The notes below the pieces were generated by a model. The model was not told where the DNA came from and did not search any database. It was given only the letters and a program-made list of their open reading frames with translations. Positions 7,242 through 15,688 of a DNA stretch of 64,000 nt are shown piece after piece. The position numbers and the translations under genes are program-made. The first letter of the stretch is position 1, and each line of letters starts with the position of its first letter. This DNA is from CATQHQ01 sp965243805. Its GTDB lineage: Bacteria; Gemmatimonadota; Gemmatimonadetes; Longimicrobiales; Gaopeijiaceae. The stretch is taken from assembly GCA_965243805.1 (NCBI GenBank), contig OZ251577.1, positions 3,038,001 to 3,102,000 on the forward strand, written 5' to 3'.

Positions 7242-10024
7242 TCGGCCGCCCGAAGCACCACGGGACACACCTTCAGCTCGGCCGTGTGGGTGATCGGGTC
7301 GTAGCCGCCGCCGGTGAGGACGTTGACGGGCACGTCGTCGAACGAGAACGAGGTGAACACCGTCCCCTGGGGAGAGCGGGTCGTCGCCTTAACCTTGATC
7401 CGCACGCTGCCCCGGACGCTGCTCATCTCCGCCCAGCCGCCGTCGGAGAGGCCCAGGGCGGCCACGTCGGCGGGGTGCACCTCCAGCGATTCCTCCGGCG
7501 CCAGGAAGTCGATCCCCGCCGAGCGGCCCGTCTGGGTGCGCGTGTGGTACGACGGCAGCCGGCGCCCGGTGGTGAGCCAGATGGGGAAGGCGTCGGAGAC
7601 CGTTTCCGCCGGGTCCCGGTAGCGGATCGACGTGAAGATGCCGCGACCGTTCTCGAACCGCTCCTCGTGAAGCCTGGGCGTGCCGGGGTGACCCGCCTCG
7701 GGCACGGGCCACATGTACTCGCCGTGCTCGATCCGGTCCCAGTCCAGCCCACGGTAGATCGGCGACAGGGAGCAGAGCTCGTTGAACACCTCCTTGGCGG
7801 ACTCGAACTCGAAGCCCTGCCAGCCCATGCGCTGGGCCAGGCGCGACACGATCCACCAGTCCGGCTGGGCTTGGCCCGGAGGCGGAACCGCGGCCCGGAG
7901 GCGCTGCACGCGCCGCTCCGTGTTGGCGCACACGCCGTCGGTCTCTGCCCAGCCGGTGGCGGGGAAGACCACGTCGGCCAGCTCGGCGGTCTCGGTCATG
8001 AAGAGGTCGATCACCACCAGACAGTCGAGGCTCTCCAGGGCGTGGTGGCAGTGGTCCCGGTCCGGGTCCGAGACCAGGGTGTTCTCGCCGTTGATGATCA
8101 TGGCGCGGATCTCGCCGCCGGCCCGCTCCAGGGCCGTCACCTTGGTCATCCCCTCCGCCAGGTCCGTTTCGCGTCCGTACGCCTGGGCGAACTTGGCTTG
8201 GGCCGCCGGGTCCACGACCGGCTGGAAGCCCGGGTAGTTGTTGGGGAGTGCCCCGCTGTCGCCGGCGCCCTGGATGTTGTTCTGCCCCCGCATGGGGTTC
8301 ACGCCGGTGCCTTCGCGCCCGATGTTGCCCGTCATCAGCGCCAAGTTGCACAGGCTCTGGACGTTGTCCACGCCGCAGATGTGCTCGGTGATCCCCAGCG
8401 TGTAGTAGATCGCGCCTCGCTCCGCCCTTCCGTACAGGACGGCGGCCCGCTCGATGTCGGCGGCGGGGGTCTCGCAGATCTCCGACGCCCAGTCGGGCGT
8501 GAACGGCTCCAGGTGCTCCAAGAACTCGGTGCCGCCGGTGGTCCGGGCCGCCATGAAGGCTTCGTCCACCAGCCCCTCCCGGGCGATCACGTGGGCCATC
8601 GCCAGGAGGAGCGCCACGTCGGAGCCGACGCGGATCGGCAGGTGCAGGTCCGCCATGTCGGCGAGAGGGATGCGCCGGGGGTCGGCCACGATCATCTTGG
8701 CGCCTCGGGTCAGCGCCCGCTTCAGCCGGGTGGCCGCCACCGGATGGCACTCGGTCATGTTGGTCCCGATGCAGAAGAAGACGTCGGGCTTGTCCATGTC
8801 CACCAGCGGGTTGGACATCGCCCCCCGGCCAATCATTGCCGCCAGACCGGCGACTGTGGGGGCGTGTCAGGCTCGGCTGCAGTTGTCGATGTGGTTGGTC
8901 CCCAGCCCGGCGCGGATGAAGCGCTGCATCATGTAGGCGGCTTCGTGGGGGGCGCGTCCCGACGCGATCCCGTACACGGCGTGCCGCCCGTGCTTCTCCA
9001 CCACCTCGGAGAGCCCCGTCGCCGCTCGGTCCAGCGCCTCGTCCCACTCGGCGGGGCGCAGCGATCCGGTGGTGGCGTCGCGGACGAAGGGCGTGGACAG
9101 GCGGTCCGGGTGCTGCACGAAGTCGAAGGCGTACTGGCCCTTTACGCACAGCGCGCCTTCGTTGGCGGGGCCGTCCATCGCCGGCAGGACGCCCACCAGC
9201 TTGTCGCCTCGGGTCATCAGCTCCACTGAGCAGCCGACGCCGCAGTAGGTGCACACGGTGCGGGTGGTCTTGGTCTCGCCGGGAAGATGGGCGTTCGCCA
9301 GTGCCTTCAGGTCCCCCAGCGCGCCCGTAGGACAGGTCTGGACGCACTGCCCGCAGAAGGTGCACGACGAGTCGTTCAGGAAGCCACCGAACTCGGTGGA
9401 GATCTGGGTGTCGAAGCCCCGGTTTGCGACTGTGATCGCGTAGTCGCCCTCCTGCTCGGCGCACACCCGCACGCACCGGTAGCACGAAATGCAGTTCTCG
9501 TAGTCGCGCTTGATGAAGGGGTTGTCGTCGTCGGGGCGGCTCTGGCCCGAGCGCGCCCCGGCGAAGCGGCCGGTGCGGGCGTCGTAGCGGTCCAGCAGTT
9601 GGGCCGTCTCTTGGGAGGCGTAGCCGTGCAGGGGGTCCACGTCCGCGTCCCGGTTCTCCGACGCCACCATCTCCATGAGGACGCGCCGGTCGGCTTCGAC
9701 GGCCGGCGTCCGGGTGCGCACGACCATCCCCGCGGCGGCCCGAGTGGTGCACGACGCCACCGGGTTGCGCGCCCCTTCCAGCTCCACCACGCACAGCCGG
9801 CAGCCGCCGAAGGGCTCCAGCCGGGGGTCGTAGCAGAGGGAAGGCACGTCGCGCTGCTGACGCTGGGCCACTTCGTAGAGGGTCTCGCCGGGGGCGAAGG
9901 CGACGGTTTCGCCGTCCAGCACGAGTGTGAGGCCGTCCGGCACGGGAGTGGGGCTGTCCAGCACGGGGGTCGGGCCGTCCAGCCCGAGGGCGGGGCGCGC
10001 CGCCGCCGAACGAACTGCGCTCAT
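7238..10024 (-). CDS. fdhA: Formate dehydrogenase alpha subunit, selenocysteine-containing
   Basis: The 928-codon frame contains one in-frame TGA at 8867-8869, read as selenocysteine (residue 386), in the context NHIDNCSRA-U-HAPTVAGLAAM. This is the active-site position of Sec formate dehydrogenases (compare the Sec-His-Gly-Pro site of E. coli FdhF), and a SECIS hairpin follows at the same spacing. Domains in order: a repeat-rich N-terminus; a [2Fe-2S] domain (CYDPRLEPFGGCRLCVVEL); a His/Cys cluster domain; two ferredoxin [4Fe-4S] motifs (CISCYRCVRVC, CTFCGQCVQTCPTGAL); a further cluster (CTYCGVGC); and the molybdopterin catalytic and dinucleotide-binding domains. It oxidises formate to CO2 (or the reverse) and passes electrons to the NuoEF-like subunit. 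ATG at 10024 overlaps the previous stop (ATGA). Decoding needs selA, selB, selC and selD elsewhere in the genome. Confidence 0.93.
8838..8854 (-). promoter_or_regulatory. Bacterial SECIS hairpin for selenocysteine insertion
   Basis: On the coding strand, bases 16-32 counted from the U of UGA form a six-pair stem (GUCGCC with GGCGGC, one G-U pair) closed by the five-base loop GGUCU. In E. coli fdhF the GGUCUG loop also begins at base 22 after the UGA, so both loop sequence and spacing match a SelB-binding element. The hairpin lies inside the coding region and specifies VAGLA of the protein. Confidence 0.88.
9914..9997 (-). repeat. 4 x 21-bp in-frame tandem repeat in fdhA N-terminus
   Basis: Four 21-bp units encode RPALGLD, GPTPVLD, SPTPVPD and GLTLVLD just before the [2Fe-2S] domain. 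The repeat is in coding phase and extends the N-terminus beyond the usual start of the domain. Confidence 0.8.
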
Positions 10025-11727
10025 GGACTGCCCCCCTCGTTCACATGGCCCCCGATCTGCTTCACATGTTCCTTGACCTGCTCCGGGAAGTACCGCAGGA
10101 GACTCTCGGTCAGGAGCGGCGCCGCCTGGCCCAGGCCGCACGCGCTCGTTCGCTTCAAGGTTGCGTTGAGGTCGGCCACTTCGTCAAGCCATTCGCCCAG
10201 CCCATCCGGCCCCCGGCCTTCCAGTCGCTCCACCAGGCGGCGCGTCCCGATCCGGCAGGGAAAGCACTTGCCGCAGGACTCGTCGGCGAAGAACTCCATC
10301 GCCTCCCGGGTCTCGGCCACCATCTCCCGGGAGTCGTCGTACACAATGATCCCGCCGGCCCCCAGGAAGCTCCCCTTCGCCCGAATCGACGGCTCGTCCA
10401 GGGTCGTCTCCAAATCCGCGCCCGCCAGGAAGCCGCCGGAGAGCCCCGCCATGGTGACGGCCTGGATCGACCGCCCGGGGGGAGGTCCGCCCGCCGCGCC
10501 CTGGAGCAGCTCCATCAGCGGGTAGCCGATCGGGACCTCGTAGTTGCCGGGCCGCCCCACGTCGCCCGAGACGCTGATCACCTTGGTGCCGGCGTGCTCG
10601 CCTCGTCCCAGCGCCTGGTACCAATCCGCGCCGCGCTCCACGATCCGCGCCGCCGCCGACAGGGTCTCCACGTTGTTCACCGCGGTGGGCAGGTTCTCGT
10701 ACCCGTGGGTGACGGGGTACGGCGGACGGTTGCGGGGGAACGGATGCTTCCCCTCCAGGGAGTTGAGAAGCGACGTCTCCTCGCCGCAGACGTAGGCCCC
10801 GGCGCCTCGGCGGACGACCAGCCGGAAGGAGAAGTCGGCGTCCAGGATCCGGTCTCCCAACAGCCCAGCTGCCTCCGCCTCGGCGATCGCTCCCTCCAGG
10901 ACGTCCAAGGTCTCGGGGTACTCGTAGCGGAGGTAGATGAACCCGCGCGCGGCCCCGGTGGCGTAGGCCGCCAACGCCATCCCCTCCAGCACTCCGTGAG
11001 GGTCGTGGTCCATGAGGACCCGATCCTTGAAGCACCCGGGCTCTCCCTCGTCGGCGTTGCACACCACCGTCTTCGGCTCGCCCCGGGCCTCGGCCACCGC
11101 CCGCCACTTCCGCCCGGTGGGGAAGCCGGCGCCTCCCCGGCCCGCCAACCCGCTGCGGTCCACCACGTCCAAGACCTGGGCCGGCGTCATCCGGGTCACG
11201 GCTTGGGTCAGCGCCGCGTAGCCGCCGTGGCTCCGGTAGCCTCCCAGCGTGGACTGTCCAGGACGCCGGATGTGGGCGAAGACGCACTCCTCCACCCCGT
11301 CCGGCGGAGGCGGCGGCAAGGGCGACGGCTCGCTGGTCAGGACGCCGCCGGGCGTGGCCGTCAGCACCGAGCTGCCGTGCACGACGGGCACGGGCACGTC
11401 GCAGCGGCCGGGGCAGGGCATGGCGACGGGGTTCCGGCCGGCAGCCTTCATCTCCGCCAAGACGGCCTGGGCTCCCCTGTGCTGGCAGACCGGTCCCGTG
11501 CAGACTCGGGGCCGCTCCAGCCCGCCTTCGTCACGGGAGAAGTGGTGGTAGAAGGTGACGGTGCCGTAGAGGTCGGCGATGGGGATCGCCAGCGCTCCCG
11601 ACACCGCCCGCAGAGCGTCCTCCGACAGGTGGCCGTCTCGCTCGTGGAAGGCGTGGAGGAGCGGCAGAAGCGGCGCAGGCCGATCGATCCAGCGGTCCAG
11701 GAGCTCGCGGTTGGTGGCTCTGGGCAT
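10021..11727 (-). CDS. NAD-dependent formate dehydrogenase beta subunit (NuoE-NuoF fusion)
   Basis: A 568-aa fusion. The N-terminal third is a NuoE-like thioredoxin-fold [2Fe-2S] domain (cysteines in CTGPVC and PCPGRCD). The rest is NuoF-like: the FMN site GRGGAGFPTGRKW, NADEGEPGCFKDR, an SLBB region, and a C-terminal [4Fe-4S] motif ESCGKCFPCRIG. This is the layout of the FdsB/HoxF type subunit that passes electrons from formate to NAD+. It is the first gene of the minus-strand operon, overlaps fdhA by ATGA, and is divergent from fdhD across 173 bp. There is no separate FdsG gene because the NuoE part is fused. Other NADH-linked Fe-hydrogenase or Nuo subunits look similar, but the adjacent fdhA settles the role. 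Confidence 0.93.
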   Translation of the reverse strand: MPRATNRELLDRWIDRPAPLLPLLHAFHERDGHLSEDALRAVSGALAIPIADLYGTVTFYHHFSRDEGGLERPRVCTGPVCQHRGAQAVLAEMKAAGRNPVAMPCPGRCDVPVPVVHGSSVLTATPGGVLTSEPSPLPPPPPDGVEECVFAHIRRPGQSTLGGYRSHGGYAALTQAVTRMTPAQVLDVVDRSGLAGRGGAGFPTGRKWRAVAEARGEPKTVVCNADEGEPGCFKDRVLMDHDPHGVLEGMALAAYATGAARGFIYLRYEYPETLDVLEGAIAEAEAAGLLGDRILDADFSFRLVVRRGAGAYVCGEETSLLNSLEGKHPFPRNRPPYPVTHGYENLPTAVNNVETLSAAARIVERGADWYQALGRGEHAGTKVISVSGDVGRPGNYEVPIGYPLMELLQGAAGGPPPGRSIQAVTMAGLSGGFLAGADLETTLDEPSIRAKGSFLGAGGIIVYDDSREMVAETREAMEFFADESCGKCFPCRIGTRRLVERLEGRGPDGLGEWLDEVADLNATLKRTSACGLGQAAPLLTESLLRYFPEQVKEHVKQIGGHVNEGGSP

Positions 11728-11900
11728 TTGCCGGACCGGGGAAGGAAGCGGGGGGCTCGCTGCCGCGGTGCGACAGGGGCTCGTTGCTGCGGGGTGGGAG
11801 AGAGGGGAACATATGTTCCGTCCCCGCGAACGCTATTGATACAACTTGGCCGCGTGGCCGCCAAGTGGAAAGTCGGGCGATGGGAGGCGAAGTTGACGCC
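11728..11900. other. Divergent intergenic region, formate dehydrogenase operon / fdhD
   Basis: These 173 bp separate the operon read leftward and the fdhD-mobAB operon read rightward and must hold both promoters. The most conspicuous element is a 14-bp perfect palindrome at 11806-11819. An AT-richer stretch follows around 11831-11845 (ctattgataca), which could be a -10 region for fdhD. I cannot assign matching -35 boxes with confidence. Confidence 0.6.
11806..11819. promoter_or_regulatory. 14-bp perfect palindrome, candidate operator
   Basis: GGAACATATGTTCC is fully self-complementary and lies in the divergent spacer between the formate dehydrogenase operon and fdhD. Its position and symmetry fit a dimeric regulator acting on both directions. 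No specific regulator family is recognised and no regulator gene lies in the neighbourhood. Confidence 0.45.
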
Positions 11901-12785
11901 ATGAACACCAGAAGGCGGGCGGCCCGCCTCTCCGTGAGGCGCTGGCGCAACGGGCGGTTCTCCAAGCGCGCCGACCAGGTTGCGGTCGAGGAGCCGATGG
12001 AGGTGCGGGTCCAGGTCCCGTCGCCGGAGGGAGTGCGGGAGAGCCCGGTGGCCGTCACCATGCGGACCCCGGGCGACGACTTCGAGCTGGCCGTGGGCTT
12101 TCTTCTGACCGAGGGCTTGGTCGCCGGTCCCGACGCCGTGGCGGGGGTCCGCTACTGCCGGGAGGTGGAGCCGCAGGAGTACAACGTGGTGACGGTTTCT
12201 CTCCGGGACGCTGCCGGCTTCGACGCCTCGAGCTTGTCGCGCAACTTCTACGTCACCTCTTCCTGCGGCGTGTGCGGCAAGGCGTCTCTGGAAGCGGTGG
12301 AGGTGATGGGGTGTCGGCCCGTTGCTGAAGGCGGCTTCGAGATCGACGAGGAGGCGGTGCGGGCGTTGCCCGGTCGGCTCCGCTCGGCCCAGCGCGTCTT
12401 CGACCGAACCGGGGGCATCCACGCCGCTGGCCTCTTCGACGTCGGCGGCGAGCTGGCCCTGGTTCGGGAGGATGTGGGCCGCCACAACGCCGTCGACAAG
12501 GCGATCGGGGCGCTGGCGCTCGCTGGCGAACTGGGAGGCCACGGGCTTGGGCTGGTGGTGTCGGGACGGTCGTCCTTCGAGATCCTCCAGAAGGCGGCGA
12601 TGGCCGGCTTCCCCGTGGTGGCGGCCGTGGGGGCGCCTTCCAGCTTGGCGGTGACGTTCGCTCGCCGCTTCAAGATCACCCTGACCGGCTTCACCAACCG
12701 GGGCGGCTTCAACGTCTACGCTGGCGGGAGGCGCATCTTGGGGACGGAGGCGGTGGCCCCCGAGGGCGTGGAGAGCGGCCGGTGA
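11901..12785 (+). CDS. fdhD: Formate dehydrogenase accessory sulfurtransferase FdhD
   Basis: A 294-aa protein of the FdhD family, with VTMRTPGDDFELAVGFLLTE in the first third and the catalytic cysteine motif SSCGVCGK around residue 120, followed by GGIHAAGLFD and REDVGRHNAVDKAIG. FdhD carries sulfur from IscS to the bis-MGD cofactor of formate dehydrogenase in the cytoplasm, which matches the divergent fdhA. I chose ATG at 11901, with GGGAGG about 13 bp upstream; an in-frame ATG at 11880 would add seven residues. The stop overlaps the next gene (GTGA), which makes the guanylylated cofactor the enzyme needs. Confidence 0.95.
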   Translation: MNTRRRAARLSVRRWRNGRFSKRADQVAVEEPMEVRVQVPSPEGVRESPVAVTMRTPGDDFELAVGFLLTEGLVAGPDAVAGVRYCREVEPQEYNVVTVSLRDAAGFDASSLSRNFYVTSSCGVCGKASLEAVEVMGCRPVAEGGFEIDEEAVRALPGRLRSAQRVFDRTGGIHAAGLFDVGGELALVREDVGRHNAVDKAIGALALAGELGGHGLGLVVSGRSSFEILQKAAMAGFPVVAAVGAPSSLAVTFARRFKITLTGFTNRGGFNVYAGGRRILGTEAVAPEGVESGR

Positions 12786-14005
12786 GCGTCCGGTTGCTCG
12801 GCGCGGTGCTTGCCGGCGGAGAGAGCCGTCGCTTCGGGTCGCCCAAGGCGCACGCTCGGTTGCACGGGCGTCCCCTCTGGCGGCTGGCGGCGGACCGGCT
12901 CCGCGCCGTCTGTCCGCGGGTGGTCGTGGTGGCGGACGACTCTCGGACGTTCCTGATGCGCGCCGACGCCGGGGCGGGGAACGGGGTGCGGGAGACGGGA
13001 GCTGACCTGGAGACGGTTACCGATGTGGAAGTCGTGCAGGACCGGTCACCGGGGCTGGGACCGCTGGGAGGAGTGGACGCGGCGCTGGCGCTGGCGGCGA
13101 ACGCGGGGCTGGACGGCGTGCTGGTGTTGGCGGTGGACATGCCTTGGGTCACGGAGGAGGTGCTTCGCCGGTTGGAGGAGGCGTTCGGCGACGGACCGGG
13201 CGGCCAGGTGCGCCCCTGCGCTCCCCGGTCCGGCGCTCCGTGGGGCTTCGAGCCGCTCTGCGCCGCCTACCCGGTGGGCGCGCTTGCCGTGCTGGAGGAG
13301 GCGCTGGTCGCCGACGTCCGGGAGGCCGGCGCCTTTGCCCGTTCCCTGGGGGTGGCGCCCGTGGAGTGCGGTGCGCCCCCGGAGGCGTTCCGCAGCGTCA
13401 ATGCGCCCGGCGACCTGCCGCCTCCGACCGTGTGCGTGGTCGGCAACAAGAACTCGGGGAAGACGACGCTGGCGGTTGCGCTGATCGCGGAGCTGGCCCG
13501 GCGGGGAAGGCGGGTCATGTCCGCCAAGCACGGCCACCGCTTCCGCCTGGACACGCCGGGGACCGACTCTTGGCGTCACCGCCATGAAGGGACGGCCGAG
13601 CGGGTCGTCCTGGCCGGCCCCCGCAAGTTTGCGCTGGTCGGCGACTGGGGGCCGAGGTCGGGACCGTCGGGGCCGTCCGCACCGTCGGGACCGGACGGTG
13701 AGGGTCGTGCCGCCGGCCCGTCCGCGGAGCCACCGGACCTGGATCTGCTGGCGAGCCGCTGGCTTGCGGGCGCGGAGATAGTGGTGGCGGAGGGGTTCCG
13801 GGGGGCTGGCGCACCGAAGATCCAAGTGCATCGCTCCGCTGTCCAGCCGGAGCCGGCGTTCGCGCCGGAGGAAGCGGGAGCAGCCGGCGTGCTGGCGGTG
13901 GTCACGGACCGGGCGGAGCCCCCTTGGCCCGTGCCCGTCTTCGACCCGGAGGCGCAGGAGCTGGCCGTCCGCCTGGCCGACATCGTGGAGGAGGCGCTGC
14001 TGTGA
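12782..14005 (+). CDS. mobAB: MobA-MobB fusion: molybdenum cofactor guanylyltransferase
   Basis: A 407-aa fusion. Residues 1-200 are MobA-like nucleotidyltransferase, with LAGGESRRFGSPKAHARL as the GTP-binding start and VLAVDMPWV as the metal-binding block. Residues from about 215 are MobB-like, with the P-loop VVGNKNSGKTTLAVAL and a following SAKHGHR motif. MobA attaches GMP to molybdopterin to form MGD, the form used by formate dehydrogenase; MobB binds GTP and assists. The start is GTG, overlapping the fdhD stop by GTGA. A nine-base repeat (encoding GPS GPS APS GPD) interrupts the MobB half at 13661-13696, in a place where homologues are expected to have a loop. Confidence 0.93.
   Translation: MSVRLLGAVLAGGESRRFGSPKAHARLHGRPLWRLAADRLRAVCPRVVVVADDSRTFLMRADAGAGNGVRETGADLETVTDVEVVQDRSPGLGPLGGVDAALALAANAGLDGVLVLAVDMPWVTEEVLRRLEEAFGDGPGGQVRPCAPRSGAPWGFEPLCAAYPVGALAVLEEALVADVREAGAFARSLGVAPVECGAPPEAFRSVNAPGDLPPPTVCVVGNKNSGKTTLAVALIAELARRGRRVMSAKHGHRFRLDTPGTDSWRHRHEGTAERVVLAGPRKFALVGDWGPRSGPSGPSAPSGPDGEGRAAGPSAEPPDLDLLASRWLAGAEIVVAEGFRGAGAPKIQVHRSAVQPEPAFAPEEAGAAGVLAVVTDRAEPPWPVPVFDPEAQELAVRLADIVEEALL
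13661..13696 (+). repeat. 4 x 9-bp in-frame tandem repeat in mobAB
   Basis: Four degenerate 9-bp units encode GPS, GPS, APS and GPD in the MobB half. They are in phase with the gene and are one of many similar short arrays in this window. Confidence 0.65.
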
Positions 14006-15171
14006 GCAAGGTCAAGCGCGCTGTCGCGAGCGAGGACGAGCGCGTGGCTGCGAGCGAGGGCGTGCCCGGTGCCGAGCCAGGCCGCCTTGCGTCTCTCGAC
14101 GCGTTCCGGGGGTTGGCCGTGGCCGGGATGATCCTCGTCAACAACCCCGGGAGCTGGGCCCACGTCTATGCGCCCCTCCGCCACGCCGAATGGCACGGCG
14201 CGACGCCCACCGACCTGGTCTTCCCCTTCTTTCTCCTGGGCGTGGGCGTCTCCATGTCGTTCTCGTTCGCGGCCCGAACGGCGCGGGAAGGCTCGCGAGC
14301 CGCGCTCTGGCGCCACGTCCTTCGCCGATCTGCCATCCTCTACCTTCTCGGGTTCTTGATGGCGGCCTACCCCAGCTTCGACTTCGCCACGGTCCGTCTC
14401 ACCGGCGTGCTGGCCCGGATCGCCTTGGCGTACTTGGCTGCGGCCACGGCGGTCCTGCTCTTGCCGCGCCGAGCCGTCCTCGCCGCGACGGCGATCCTCC
14501 TGGCAGGCTACTGGGCACTGCTGGCGCTGGCGCCCGTCCCCGGTTTCGGTCCCGGCGACCTCTCCCCCGAGGGGAACTTGGCCGCCTACCTGGACCGGCT
14601 GATCCTGGGCGCCCACATCTGGCAGGGCGGGGGAGGCGTCTACGACCCGGAGGGATTGTTGAGCACCCTGCCCGCCGTCGGCACCGTGCTGATCGGTGTG
14701 ATCGCGGGGGACTTCCTGCGGACCGGCGGCAAGGGGCCGAATGCCCGAAGCGGGGACGTCAGCCTCGCCATGGCGACGACCGGGGCGGCCCTGATCGCAG
14801 TCGGAACGGCGTGGAATGTGGCCTTGCCGATCAACAAGCCCCTCTGGACCAGCTCCTACGTGGCGTGGAGCGCCGGGTGGGGCTTGGTCGTGCTGGCCGC
14901 ACTGCACTGGACGGTGGATGTGTGCGGATGGCGACGGTGGGCGCGCCCGCTGATCGTCTACGGTGCCAACGCCATCGTGGTCTTCGTGGCGTCGGGGCTG
15001 GTGGCGAAGCAGCTCATTCTCTGGTCGCTGTATGGCCGCATCTACGAGAGCGCGTTCGCCTCCTGGGCCGGACCCCTCAACGGCTCGCTGGCCTTCGCCG
15101 TCGCCACCGTGCTCCTATGGCTGGCTGTGGCGTGGGCTCTCTACGCGAAGCGAATCCTGATCAAGGTGTAG
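14002..15171 (+). CDS. HGSNAT/DUF5009-type membrane acyltransferase
   Basis: A 389-aa protein with about ten membrane helices. After a charged repeat-like N-terminus comes RLASLDAFRGLAVAGMILVN, the signature of heparan-alpha-glucosaminide N-acetyltransferase-like (NagX, DUF1624/DUF5009) proteins, followed by PTDLVFPFFLLGVGVSMSFS. Members move an acetyl group from cytoplasmic acetyl-CoA to a sugar outside the membrane, or are suspected to. GTG at 14002 overlaps the mobAB stop (GTGA), yet no functional link with molybdenum cofactor is evident. The last 11 bases overlap the convergent gene on the other strand. The exact substrate is unknown. Confidence 0.85.
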   Translation: MSKVKRAVASEDERVAASEGVPGAEPGRLASLDAFRGLAVAGMILVNNPGSWAHVYAPLRHAEWHGATPTDLVFPFFLLGVGVSMSFSFAARTAREGSRAALWRHVLRRSAILYLLGFLMAAYPSFDFATVRLTGVLARIALAYLAAATAVLLLPRRAVLAATAILLAGYWALLALAPVPGFGPGDLSPEGNLAAYLDRLILGAHIWQGGGGVYDPEGLLSTLPAVGTVLIGVIAGDFLRTGGKGPNARSGDVSLAMATTGAALIAVGTAWNVALPINKPLWTSSYVAWSAGWGLVVLAALHWTVDVCGWRRWARPLIVYGANAIVVFVASGLVAKQLILWSLYGRIYESAFASWAGPLNGSLAFAVATVLLWLAVAWALYAKRILIKV

Positions 15172-15550
15172 GGGCGGAGCCGCCTTCCGGGGGTGCTGGG
15201 TCGCTGGGGAGCGCCGCTTCGCTCGGGGGTCCTGGGTCGCCGCTGCTGCCTCGGGGGAGTGCGCCGGGCGGTCCCCCGCCGCCTCGCAGGCTTGCGTTGA
15301 ACTCGGAGACCTCCACGAGACGGTTCAGCGTCCCCTGCATCTCGTCGATCTGCTGCTCCAGCAGGGTGAGTCTGCGCTCGGCGATCTTCGCCGCTTCTTC
15401 CGTACCCTTTCCTTCGAAGTAGCGCCCGAGGGCGTCCACGATCGGCTTGAGGGCGTAGCGGGCTGTCAGCCCGGCCACGGGAATCAGGACGATGGAGATG
15501 CCCATGATCACGGAGATCAGGGCCACGAAGTCGATGGGGAGCACGCTCAT
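15161..15550 (-). CDS. Small membrane protein with coiled coil, unknown function
   Basis: A 129-aa protein. Residues 5-30 are one hydrophobic helix (FVALISVIMGISIVLIPVAG), residues 50-85 form a heptad-like helix rich in Glu, Ala and Leu (AAKIAERRLTLLEQQIDEMQ) that should be a coiled coil, and the rest is a Gly/Pro/Ser tail. I do not recognise a named family, although many bacteria have similar short inner-membrane coiled-coil proteins. The ATG at 15550 was chosen because the membrane helix follows directly; longer versions of the frame add an unlikely basic stretch. It converges on the acyltransferase gene with an 11-bp overlap. Confidence 0.65.
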   Translation of the reverse strand: MSVLPIDFVALISVIMGISIVLIPVAGLTARYALKPIVDALGRYFEGKGTEEAAKIAERRLTLLEQQIDEMQGTLNRLVEVSEFNASLRGGGGPPGALPRGSSGDPGPPSEAALPSDPAPPEGGSAPTP

Positions 15551-15688
15551 GGCTGGCCTCGGCGGAGTGGAAGCGGGCGTCTCTAGGGGGGACGAGCCCA
15601 AAACTCTGACGATGAAGCGAACGTAGGGGTTTCTGAGCGGGCGACGGACGCCCGCCAAACCAACCAGACCAACCAGGGAAGGCAAGAA

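Noticed and set aside
7238..10024. fdhA as a pseudogene or two separate genes
   Set aside because: Both halves are in the same frame, the only interruption is TGA at the Sec position, and a matching SECIS hairpin follows. Selenocysteine is the better explanation.
13924..15171. Longer N-terminus for the membrane acyltransferase starting at 13924
   Set aside because: It would overlap the conserved end of mobAB by 82 bp; the GTG at 14002 gives the usual GTGA overlap and the family's domain start follows soon after.
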